From positions 1 through 5,462 of the forward strand of contig CAJMOV010000146.1 in assembly GCA_905215125.1 (NCBI GenBank): a stretch of DNA of 5,462 bases, written 5' to 3'. Position 1 is the stretch's first letter, and each line of letters opens with the position of its first letter. Under the pieces are notes generated by a model. The model saw only the letters and a list, made by a program, of their open reading frames with translations, searched no databases and had not been told where the DNA came from. Below are positions 1 to 5,207 of this stretch, one piece after another. This stretch comes from an uncultured bacterium (lineage in GTDB: Bacteria > Bacillota > Clostridia > Oscillospirales > Butyricicoccaceae). Both the position numbers and the translations under genes were made by a program.

Positions 1-54
1 AATGATAAATCCGAACACATTACCCACTTGGATAATGTAGTTCGGATTATCATT
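1..54 (-). terminator. Long near-perfect hairpin just 3' of tRNA-Pro, probable tRNA terminator
   Basis: Positions 1-25 pair with 30-54: 24 pairs, a 4-nt loop (26-29) and two single-base bulges (one A at 8/9, and A39). The pair 23/32 is a C-A mismatch in plus-strand RNA but a G-U wobble in minus-strand RNA, so the structure fits best as RNA made in the tRNA direction. It begins three bases after the encoded CCA. A U-run would lie beyond position 1, outside the window, so termination cannot be confirmed. The stem is longer and more AT-rich than a normal terminator. A small palindromic repeat element or a 3'-trailer processing structure are the alternatives. Confidence 0.5.
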
Positions 55-57
55 AAA

Positions 58-134
58 TGGTCCGAGTGACAGGACTTGAACCTGCGGCCTCTTGACCCCC
101 AGTCAAGCGCGCTACCAATCTGCGCCACACCCGG
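58..134 (-). tRNA. tRNA-Pro, anticodon GGG
   Basis: Read on the minus strand this is a complete 77-nt cloverleaf with encoded CCA (58-60). The acceptor stem pairs CCGGGTG (134-128) with CACTCGG, with one G-U pair. The D arm is GCGC/GCGC. The anticodon stem CTTGA/TCAAG closes a 7-base loop with GGG at positions 100-98, which reads the proline codon CCC (and CCU by wobble). The T arm GCAGG/CCTGT encloses TTCAAGT. No arm is damaged, so the gene should be functional. It is transcribed away from perR from its own promoter. Confidence 0.97.
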
Positions 135-147
135 CCGTGCAAAAAAT

Positions 148-176
148 ATATTACCATATTCTTCGCAGCTTTGCAA
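148..176 (-). promoter_or_regulatory. Promoter of tRNA-Pro
   Basis: On the minus strand there is TTGCAA (176-171), a 17-bp spacer and TAATAT (153-148), preceded by an extended -10 TG at 156-155. Transcription would start near 141, about 7 nt before the mature tRNA 5' end. Spacing and distance are what a sigma-A tRNA promoter should have. Confidence 0.75.
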
Positions 177-247
177 GACCTTTTTTCATTTTTCTGGCGA
201 ACGGATATAAATACAGATACGGAAAAAGAATTTGCAGAAGCAACCGC

Positions 248-276
248 TTGAATCCTGTACGGCAATAGAGTATAAT
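248..276 (+). promoter_or_regulatory. Promoter of perR
   Basis: TTGAAT (248-253), exactly 17 bp, then a consensus TATAAT (271-276). The start point would be near 283, giving a leader of about 28 nt before the TTG start at 311. This placement also rules out the in-frame ATG at 275, which lies inside the -10 box. Confidence 0.8.
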
Positions 277-285
277 GTCTCTATT
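264..285. promoter_or_regulatory. Dyad operator candidate over the perR -10 box
   Basis: AATAGAG (264-270) and CTCTATT (279-285) are perfect inverted 7-bp arms around the 8-bp centre TATAATGT, which contains the -10 box. A protein dimer bound here would block RNA polymerase, and autoregulation by PerR is the obvious guess. It is not a canonical 7-1-7 PerR box (TTATAAT-N-ATTATAA): in the best register the left half matches 6 of 7 bases, mostly because it is a -10 box, and the right half is poor. What binds is therefore unknown. Confidence 0.5.
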
Positions 286-294
286 CTTGTTCGT

Positions 295-313
295 GAGGAG
301 AGTACCAGTCTTG
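295..313 (+). promoter_or_regulatory. RBS and TTG start that fix the perR start
   Basis: GAGGAG (295-300) lies 10 nt before an in-frame TTG (311-313). The upstream in-frame ATG (275) and GTG (293) have no ribosome binding site in front of them, and the ATG precedes the predicted transcript start. Residue numbering against Bacillus subtilis PerR also fits the TTG start. Confidence 0.8.
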
Positions 314-703
314 AAGCAGCATCGTGACACAAGACAAAGAAATATCGTTTTGTCTGCCGTGCAGGCACGGTGCGATCACCCCAGCGCCGATCAAATCTAT
401 GCTGATATCCAGTCCATTGACAAACGAATCAGCCGCGGCACCGTTTACCGCAACCTTCATGTTCTGGTGCAAAACGGCAAAATCAGCCATATCAAGCTGC
501 CGGGCGCCGATCGGTTTGACCGCCGGCTCGACCCGCATTATCATCTGCTGTGCACCGGCTGCGAGGCGGTATACGATGTTTCCATTCCCTATCGGGCAAG
601 CCTGGACAGGGCGGCCGCCAAGGAAACCGGCTGTATTATCGACGGCCACCGAACCATTTTTGAAGGCTTGTGTCCGCGCTGCCGGGAAAAGCACATCAAA
701 TAA
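311..703 (+). CDS. perR: PerR-type Fur-family metalloregulator
   Basis: A 130-aa DNA-binding repressor of the Fur family, cytoplasmic and dimeric. The winged helix is in the N-terminal half, with the family motif ISRGTVYRNL at residues 40-49. The dimerisation/metal half follows. The regulatory metal site is complete: H23, D70, H76, H78 and D89, which correspond at constant offset to H37, D85, H91, H93 and D104 of B. subtilis PerR. The structural zinc site C81-X2-C84 with C121-X2-C124 is also intact. Aspartate at D89 (glutamate in Fur) points to PerR, which senses peroxide by iron-catalysed histidine oxidation and normally represses peroxide-defence and iron-storage genes. No such target gene lies in the window. 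The gene is monocistronic, with its own promoter, a dyad over the -10 box and a terminator at 781-815. The start is TTG with a clear ribosome binding site. Peroxide sensing is inferred from the family; a Zur or Fur role is less likely. Confidence 0.9.
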   Translation: MKQHRDTRQRNIVLSAVQARCDHPSADQIYADIQSIDKRISRGTVYRNLHVLVQNGKISHIKLPGADRFDRRLDPHYHLLCTGCEAVYDVSIPYRASLDRAAAKETGCIIDGHRTIFEGLCPRCREKHIK

Positions 704-780
704 CAGGTTCTGCTTTTCAAGCCTGCTGCCGCTGAGCACATCGCCATATCCGCCTTCGCGGCGCGGGCCAATGCCGAGCC

Positions 781-815
781 CTCCCCTGCCCTCCTATGGT
801 CTGGGGAGATTTTTT
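781..815 (+). terminator. Rho-independent terminator of perR
   Basis: CTCCCC (781-786) pairs with GGGGAG (803-808) across a 16-nt loop, followed by A and six T (810-815). The 77 bases between the perR stop and this hairpin show no gene or other structure I can support. Confidence 0.75.
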
Positions 816-844
816 ATATCCGGCCATGCCGGGGCGGCCAATGG

Positions 845-877
845 AAAACCGGCGCCGCCATACTGGCTTCGCCGGTT
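845..877 (-). terminator. Probable terminator of the HExxH-protein gene
   Basis: On the minus strand AACCGGCG (877-870) pairs with CGCCGGTT (854-847) over a 15-nt loop. Only four T follow in total (848-845), so this is a weak intrinsic terminator. It sits 10 nt past the stop codon and, with 781-815, separates the two convergent genes. Confidence 0.55.
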
Positions 878-887
878 AAAAGCAGCA

Positions 888-1508
888 TTATGCCATCGCT
901 TCGAATATAGACGGCGCCGCTTGCGCAGGCGGCTCAAACAGCTTTTGCCTTTCCTGTCCGACTGTAACGGTGCGGGTCGTACCGCCGGAAGCATAGACCT
1001 CGCCACATTCAGGGCAGATGTCGGTGTAAAGTGCGACCGACTGGAAGACGACGCGCCGGCCCTCGCGCCGGGCCTTGTCCTGCTCGCGGCCGACATGCTC
1101 CATTTCGTGCCCGCGAACTGCCGACGCAGCGCTTTCAGGCGCGATATGGGCCGCCGTTTTAAAGGAAACGCCGGGATCGTCGGACCCATCCTGATATTTG
1201 CGGCTCTTACAGGTCTGACATTGGGCCTGTTCCATGACCTCAGCCGGAGAAAGCGGTTGGGCGTCCAAGCGCTGGATACGGCCCCGCACCGCCATTTCAG
1301 CGGGATCGGCCCCTTCGCGCGCCAGAGACAGGAGATCGGCCGTTCTCCCCGCCCTTGCCGATCCCGTGCCGCGCGCCTGTACCGACACAGCCGGTCTTAC
1401 CGGTTCAACGGGCGCGGATGGCCGCGCCTTGGGCAGCGCCGTCCGCTGCATAAACGGAATATAAGAGAGAGAAGCCGCCCCCAGTCCGGCTGTACCTACC
1501 CCTGTCAT
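888..1508 (-). CDS. Uncharacterised zinc-type protein with CxxC, HExxH and CPEC motifs
   Basis: About 206 aa, function unknown. No signal peptide or membrane segment is evident. Residues 1-90 are low-complexity, rich in Ala, Pro and Arg. The conserved-looking core spans about 95-185: C97-X2-C100, then KYQDGSDDPGVSF, then HEMEH (H134-H138) in a helix-like stretch starting AVRGHEMEHV, then C165-P-E-C168 followed by VYASGGTTRT. HExxH is the zinc-binding catalytic motif of many metallopeptidases, and the two CxxC pairs could form a second, ribbon-like zinc site. The VRxHExxH context resembles the SprA-related putative metalloprotease family, but this is a resemblance from memory. Similar proteins occur as hypothetical proteins in Clostridia, also from memory. 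A longer frame opens at 1652 but runs through the promoter. The ATG at 1508 has GAGGTG 6 nt upstream and a promoter behind it. The gene is convergent with perR and divergent from the reductase gene. Existence of the gene is well supported; peptidase activity is a guess. Confidence 0.8.
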   Translation of the reverse strand: MTGVGTAGLGAASLSYIPFMQRTALPKARPSAPVEPVRPAVSVQARGTGSARAGRTADLLSLAREGADPAEMAVRGRIQRLDAQPLSPAEVMEQAQCQTCKSRKYQDGSDDPGVSFKTAAHIAPESAASAVRGHEMEHVGREQDKARREGRRVVFQSVALYTDICPECGEVYASGGTTRTVTVGQERQKLFEPPAQAAPSIFEAMA

Positions 1509-1520
1509 TCTCATCACCTC
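1508..1520 (-). promoter_or_regulatory. RBS deciding the start of the HExxH-protein gene
   Basis: GAGGTG (1520-1515 on the minus strand) is followed by 6 nt and ATG at 1508. The neighbouring in-frame ATG at 1514 touches the ribosome binding site and is too close to be used. Confidence 0.75.
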
Positions 1521-1535
1521 TTGCTCAAAAATACC

Positions 1536-1551
1536 GGCTTCATTATAAGCC
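1536..1551. promoter_or_regulatory. Small dyad around the -10 box of the HExxH-protein gene
   Basis: GGCTT (1536-1540) and AAGCC (1547-1551) form perfect inverted 5-bp arms around the -10 region of the minus-strand promoter. The layout copies that of the perR promoter, where a dyad also encloses the -10 box, but the arm sequences differ. The arms are short enough to arise by chance. Confidence 0.3.
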
Positions 1552-1570
1552 TTTTTTTGCGTAAGGACAA
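1542..1570 (-). promoter_or_regulatory. Promoter of the HExxH-protein gene
   Basis: On the minus strand TTGTCC (1570-1565), a 17-bp spacer and consensus TATAAT (1547-1542). The start point would be near 1535, about 27 nt before the ATG at 1508. Confidence 0.7.
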
Positions 1571-1595
1571 GCCCCGCACTTGCAAGCTGCGGCGC
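1571..1595. promoter_or_regulatory. Inverted repeat between and over the divergent -35 elements
   Basis: GCCCCGCA (1571-1578) and TGCGGCGC (1588-1595) are inverted with 7 of 8 matches. Nearly centred between them is the perfect 8-bp palindrome CTTGCAAG (1579-1586), which covers the -35 of the reductase promoter. The repeat abuts the opposing -35 at 1565-1570. A regulator bound here could control both directions. The binding protein is unknown, and the GC-rich arms could be partly chance. Confidence 0.35.
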
Positions 1596-1609
1596 GGCAT
1601 GGTAAAATA
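1580..1609 (+). promoter_or_regulatory. Promoter of the sulfite/nitrite reductase gene
   Basis: TTGCAA (1580-1585), an 18-bp spacer and TAAAAT (1604-1609) with the extended -10 TGG directly before it. The start point would be near 1616, leaving a leader of about 26 nt that includes the ribosome binding site AGTGAGG (1627-1633). No room remains for a riboswitch. Confidence 0.6.
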
Positions 1610-1641
1610 AAGCATCATCCAGAGAAAGTGAGGCCCCCAAA

Positions 1642-3189
1642 ATGAAACCCATCGATCCACAGGTTTGGAAACAGGATTTACCCGCTTTTCGGGAAAAAAC
1701 AGCCGCCTTTTACGCAGGTGAAGTGGACAAGGGGGCATATAAGGGCTTTTCCGGCTTTTACGGCAGCTATGCCCAAAAGGGCGGCAAAGCCAGCATGCTG
1801 CGTCTCCGTATGCCGGCGGGCCGCGTAACCCCGGACAAGCTGGCTTTTGTTGCCAAAGCCATCCGCAGCTATGCTGTGCCGCGGGTGCATTTTACCACCT
1901 GCCAGACCATTCAGCTTCACGATTTGCAGCCCGACGCCCTTTTTGCCATCATGGAAGGGGCGCTGGATTGCGGTATCATCGTTATCGGCGGCGGCGGGGA
2001 CTACCCGCGCAACGTCATGTGCTCCCCCCTGTCGGGAATAGAAGCGGACGAGTATTTTGACGTCCTGCCCTGGGCGGAGGCCGCCGGGGAATACCTGCTG
2101 CATTTTATCAAGGCGGAAAAGATGCCCCGCAAGCTAAAGGTGGGCTTCTCCAGCTCTCCCGCCAACCTGACCCACGCCACATACCGCGACCTCGGCTTTG
2201 CCGCACGGCCGGATGGGACATTTGACGTGTACAGCGCCGGCGGGCTGGGCAACAATCCCCGTTTCGGCGTCAAGGTAGCGGAAAAAGTAGCACCGGAAAA
2301 AATCCTGTATTATATCAAGGCCATGTGGCTGACCTTCCGCGCCTATGGCAATTATGAAAACCGCGGCAAAGCCCGCACGCGCTATATGCAGGACGTCTGC
2401 GGCGGCCCCGACGGGTATGCCAAGGCCTTCCTGGAAAAGCTGGACGAGGTCGTCGCCTCGGGCGAAGACCTTGATCTGGCGCTCAGCCCCCATGCCGTTT
2501 CCAAAGCAGGGGATGGATCGTCGGCCTGCGGGCCGCGCGTCATCGCGCAGAAGCAGCCTGGACTGTATGCCGTCGCCTGGCATCCCCTAGGCGGCCAGGC
2601 CGATCCGCAGACCCTCTGCCGCGTTAGCGATCTGCTGGGCGTTATGCCGGACGTCGAGATGCGTCTTTCCCCCGATCAGGGTGCCGTCATCGTCAACCTG
2701 ACTGGCGCCGAAGCGGAGAAGGTGCTGGAGAGCACTGCCGACGGCGCACGCACCCTGTTTGAAACGTCGGTCAGCTGTATCGGCGGCGCGACCTGCCAGG
2801 TCGGCATGCGCGACTCACAGGGGCTGCTGCTCAAATGTATCGACGCCGTGCGCCGCGCCGGTATCCCCGACGGCGCGCTGCCGCAAATTTATGTTTCCGG
2901 CTGCCCATCCTCCTGCGGCACCCATCAGACGGGCGTAATCGGCTTCCGCGGCGCATCCCGCATGGTCGACGGCAAGCCGCAGAGTGCGTTTTCCCTCTTT
3001 TCCGGCGGCGTCAGCCGCCAGGGGGCTGAGGCTATGGGCCGCGAGGTCGGCGTTTTGCTGGAAAGCGATATTCCCCGCTTTCTGGTTTCTCTGGGACAAA
3101 CCGTCGCAGCCAGCGGCAAGGATTTTTCCGCCTGGCTTGCCGCCTGTCCTGACGGCGTAGACGCCGCCGCACAGCCCTTCCTCGGGTGA
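1642..3189 (+). CDS. Siroheme/[4Fe-4S] sulfite or nitrite reductase, single-subunit
   Basis: A cytoplasmic 515-aa enzyme for six-electron reduction of sulfite to sulfide or nitrite to ammonia at a siroheme coupled to a [4Fe-4S] cluster. The fold is the duplicated ferredoxin-like half-domain plus siroheme-domain repeat. Cluster ligands are complete: C379-X5-C385 and C421-X3-C425, the last bridging to siroheme. Anion-site residues include R123 in YPRNVMC and K164/K166 in PRKLK. The K-x-K pair is that of sulfite reductases (K215/K217 in Escherichia coli), whereas plant nitrite reductase has K-x-N, which favours sulfite. RGKARTRYMQD at 241-251 is a family signature. Odd: the usual TTRQ motif, whose arginine is R83 in E. 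coli, reads TTCQ here with C87. Length fits assimilatory enzymes of about 500-570 aa. There is no fused flavin or ferredoxin domain, so electrons must come from a separate donor, probably ferredoxin. The gene has its own promoter and a terminator-like hairpin behind it. Substrate is inferred; the family is certain. Confidence 0.93.
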   Translation: MKPIDPQVWKQDLPAFREKTAAFYAGEVDKGAYKGFSGFYGSYAQKGGKASMLRLRMPAGRVTPDKLAFVAKAIRSYAVPRVHFTTCQTIQLHDLQPDALFAIMEGALDCGIIVIGGGGDYPRNVMCSPLSGIEADEYFDVLPWAEAAGEYLLHFIKAEKMPRKLKVGFSSSPANLTHATYRDLGFAARPDGTFDVYSAGGLGNNPRFGVKVAEKVAPEKILYYIKAMWLTFRAYGNYENRGKARTRYMQDVCGGPDGYAKAFLEKLDEVVASGEDLDLALSPHAVSKAGDGSSACGPRVIAQKQPGLYAVAWHPLGGQADPQTLCRVSDLLGVMPDVEMRLSPDQGAVIVNLTGAEAEKVLESTADGARTLFETSVSCIGGATCQVGMRDSQGLLLKCIDAVRRAGIPDGALPQIYVSGCPSSCGTHQTGVIGFRGASRMVDGKPQSAFSLFSGGVSRQGAEAMGREVGVLLESDIPRFLVSLGQTVAASGKDFSAWLAACPDGVDAAAQPFLG

Positions 3190-3211
3190 GCTTTCCCGCC
3201 GCACAGCTTTT

Positions 3212-3255
3212 CGCGGGGCCGGACGATAGACGCCGGGCCCCGCGTTTCTATTTTT
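3212..3255 (+). terminator. Strong terminator-like hairpin between the reductase and the ABC operon
   Basis: CGCGGGGCC (3212-3220) pairs with GGCCCCGCG (3236-3244). After one bulged base (3235), two more G-C pairs form (3221-3222 with 3233-3234), leaving a 10-nt loop. A T-rich tract of eleven bases (3245-3255, nine T) follows. It ends about 22 nt before the lipoprotein start, with no clear promoter in between. Confidence 0.85.
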
Positions 3256-3277
3256 ATCCGATGTGAGGGGTTCTCCT

Positions 3278-4225
3278 ATGCGAAGAAAAAAGGCGGCGCT
3301 TGTTCTGCTTTGCATGTTTTTCTCCCTGGCTTTGTCCGGCTGCCTGGACCGGCCTCCTTCCCCTGCTTCTTCGGAGGAAGCCATCTCCTTTACAGACGAT
3401 CTGGGGCGCACTGTATCGCTTACGCAGCCGGTGCGCGTCGCCGCCCTTATCGGCAGTTTTGCCGACGTATGGTGTCTGGCGGGGGGACGGGACACGCTGG
3501 TTGCCGCCGCTGACGATGCTTGGACGCAATTTGAGCTCGACCTGCCGAACAACGTGGCCAATCTGGGGGCCGTCAAAAGTCCCAGCCTGGAAGTCCTGCT
3601 GGCCGCGCAGCCCGACTTTGTCATCGGCAGCGTCAAAACAGCGGCCGACGTCAAGCTGCTTGACACGCTGGACGCGCTGGGCATCCCGGCCGCCTGCTTT
3701 GACGTCAGCAGCTTTGATGACTATCTGCGGATGCTGGATATCTGCACCCGCCTGACCGGTGACACGGAGGCATATGTACGATATGGTACAGACGTTCAGG
3801 CGCAAATTGACGCTGCTGTCGCCCGGGCCGACGGCAGCGCGCCGCGCGTGCTGTACATCCGCGCTACCGGCTCCAGCTGCAAGGTCAAAAGCAGCCGGGA
3901 TACCGTGCTGGGAGAAATGCTGGCCGACCTGGGCTGCGTCAACATTGCCGACAGCGAAGCGGGCTTGCTTGACTCCCTCAGCCTGGAAACCATTGTCGCC
4001 GAGGATCCCGATTATATCTTTGCCGTGCTTCAGGGGGCCGATACCTCTGGGGCGCGTGCCATGCTGGAGGGGGCGCTATTATCCAGTCCCGCCTGGTCCG
4101 GGCTGACCGCCGTGCGTGAAGGGCGTTTTTTTCTGATGGATCAGCGGCTGTATAACGTTAAACCAAACGCATTGTGGGGGGACGCATATGAAGGGCTGGC
4201 CGATATCCTCTACCCTGCGGGCTGA
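3278..4225 (+). CDS. ABC importer substrate-binding lipoprotein, iron-chelate/cobalamin class
   Basis: The 315-aa extracytoplasmic receptor of the operon's importer. A basic N-terminus (RRKK), a hydrophobic stretch and the lipobox LSGC with C22 as lipid anchor mark a lipoprotein. A short linker rich in Ser, Pro and Glu follows. The mature protein opens with ISFTDDLGRTVSL, typical of the BtuF/FepB/FhuD (class III, two lobes joined by a rigid helix) family. E105 in SPSLEVLLAAQPD and E237 in SLETIVAEDPD lie where the two lobes usually carry the glutamates that dock on permease arginines. The C-terminal KPNALWGDAYEGL is also family-like. ATG 3278 is chosen because GTGAGGGG (3263-3270) is its ribosome binding site; a GTG at 3263 would be inside that site. 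The 3' end overlaps the permease gene. Siderophore, heme, cobalamin and, less likely, molybdate are all possible ligands. Confidence 0.88.
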   Translation: MRRKKAALVLLCMFFSLALSGCLDRPPSPASSEEAISFTDDLGRTVSLTQPVRVAALIGSFADVWCLAGGRDTLVAAADDAWTQFELDLPNNVANLGAVKSPSLEVLLAAQPDFVIGSVKTAADVKLLDTLDALGIPAACFDVSSFDDYLRMLDICTRLTGDTEAYVRYGTDVQAQIDAAVARADGSAPRVLYIRATGSSCKVKSSRDTVLGEMLADLGCVNIADSEAGLLDSLSLETIVAEDPDYIFAVLQGADTSGARAMLEGALLSSPAWSGLTAVREGRFFLMDQRLYNVKPNALWGDAYEGLADILYPAG

Positions 4226-5207
4226 CCGCAGGACTCTGCTTGCGCTGCTTTGCCTGCTCGTGCTGGCCGCGGCGTTTTCCCTGTGCCTGGGCGCTGAAAG
4301 CATCAGCCCCGGCGAGGTCATACGCGCCCTGCTTGACGGCCGGGCCGACGGCGCCGAAAGCAGCATCGTTCTTTTTGTTCGCCTGCCGCGCACCCTGGCC
4401 GCGCTGTTGGCTGGCGCCGCGCTCGCCGTCTCCGGCGCTATGGTGCAGACGGTGCTCAACAACCCTCTGGCGGCCCCGAGCACCATCGGCGTCAACGCCG
4501 GGGCCGGGCTGGCGGTTTCTCTCTGCTGTGCGGCTGCGCCCGCCGCCGTCAGGCTGGTGCCCTTTGCAGCGCTGGCCGGGGCCCTTCTGGGGGCTATGCT
4601 GGTGCTGTTCATCGCCGAGCGCACCGGAGCGTCGCGGTTGACGCTGGTTTTGGCCGGCATCGCCCTTTCCGGTATTTTCAGCGCCGGGGTCGACGCTGTC
4701 GTCACCTTTGTTCCCGACGCCCTGGCCGGATATTCCGACTTCCGCATCGGCGGCCTGTCCGGCGTCGCCATGACGCGGCTGGCCCCCGCCGTCTGGATCA
4801 TCCTGCCCTGCCTGCTTGCTTCCCTTTCCCTGCGTCACGAGCTGGATGTTTTAAAGCTGGGCCGTGAGCAGGCCCAGGCCCTCGGCCTGCCCGCGCAAAA
4901 AATCCGCCTGCTGACGCTGGCGCTGGCCGCCGCGCTGGCCGGGGCGGCCGTCAGCTTTTCCGGCCTGTTGGGGTTTATCGGCCTTATCGTTCCCCATATT
5001 ATGCGCCGGCTGACGGGCGGCGATGCAGGCCCCCTTTTGGCGTCCTGCGCCCTGGGCGGCGCGGCCCTGCTCTGCTTTTGTGACACGGCCGCACGGCTGC
5101 TTTTCGCTCCCTATGAACTGCCGGTCGGCATTGTTCTGTCCCTTGCGGGAGGACCATTTTTCATTGTTCTGCTTCTGCGGCAGAGAAGGGGGCGCATCCA
5201 TGCTTGA
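4188..5207 (+). CDS. FecCD/BtuC-type ABC permease
   Basis: The 339-aa membrane subunit of the importer, which forms a homodimer in the BtuCD fold, usually with ten helices per subunit. Family marks run in order: first helix about residues 16-35, RLPRTLAALLAGAALAVSG from 65, NPLA at 92-95, the cytoplasmic coupling region LGREQAQALGLP at 224-235 that contacts the ATPase, GFIGLIVPHIMRRL at 262-275, and PYELPVGIVLSLAGGPFF near the end. Length is normal and no helix appears lost. The start codon lies 38 bp inside the end of the lipoprotein gene, with a G-run (4176-4181) 6 nt upstream as ribosome binding site. The stop overlaps the ATPase start. Translational coupling through the operon is likely. 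The transported compound cannot be deduced from this subunit. Confidence 0.93.
   Translation: MKGWPISSTLRADRRTLLALLCLLVLAAAFSLCLGAESISPGEVIRALLDGRADGAESSIVLFVRLPRTLAALLAGAALAVSGAMVQTVLNNPLAAPSTIGVNAGAGLAVSLCCAAAPAAVRLVPFAALAGALLGAMLVLFIAERTGASRLTLVLAGIALSGIFSAGVDAVVTFVPDALAGYSDFRIGGLSGVAMTRLAPAVWIILPCLLASLSLRHELDVLKLGREQAQALGLPAQKIRLLTLALAAALAGAAVSFSGLLGFIGLIVPHIMRRLTGGDAGPLLASCALGGAALLCFCDTAARLLFAPYELPVGIVLSLAGGPFFIVLLLRQRRGRIHA

Noticed and set aside
58..134. tRNA-Pro as an integration site for a mobile element
   Set aside because: No integrase, no second copy of the tRNA 3' end and no phage-like gene is seen within the window.
53..265. Minus-strand open frames over the tRNA and its upstream region
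   Set aside because: One of them covers the tRNA gene, and none shows a domain or ribosome binding site. The span 177-247 holds nothing I can support.
275..310. perR start at ATG 275 or GTG 293
   Set aside because: The ATG is inside the -10 box and neither has a ribosome binding site; TTG 311 does.
324..1610. A 428-codon plus-strand open frame across perR and the HExxH-protein gene
   Set aside because: It crosses two terminators, opposes a gene with clear promoter, ribosome binding site and motifs, and its translation shows no recognisable domain. GC-rich antisense frames of this length are expected.
1509..1652. N-terminal extension of the HExxH protein to an ATG at 1652
   Set aside because: It would run through the gene's own promoter and over the reductase start and leader; the ATG at 1508 has an ideal ribosome binding site.
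3190..3277. Cobalamin or other riboswitch before the importer operon
   Set aside because: The 88-nt gap is almost entirely the terminator hairpin and ribosome binding site; no B12-box-like sequence is present.
2815..3684. A 289-codon minus-strand open frame over the reductase end and lipoprotein start
   Set aside because: It runs through the strong terminator hairpin and is antisense to two well-supported genes; its composition is that of a GC-rich shadow frame.
4079..4838. Two long minus-strand open frames antisense to the permease
   Set aside because: Low-complexity Ala/Arg/Gly/Gln translations opposite a clearly conserved membrane protein; they arise from GC-rich codons on the other strand.
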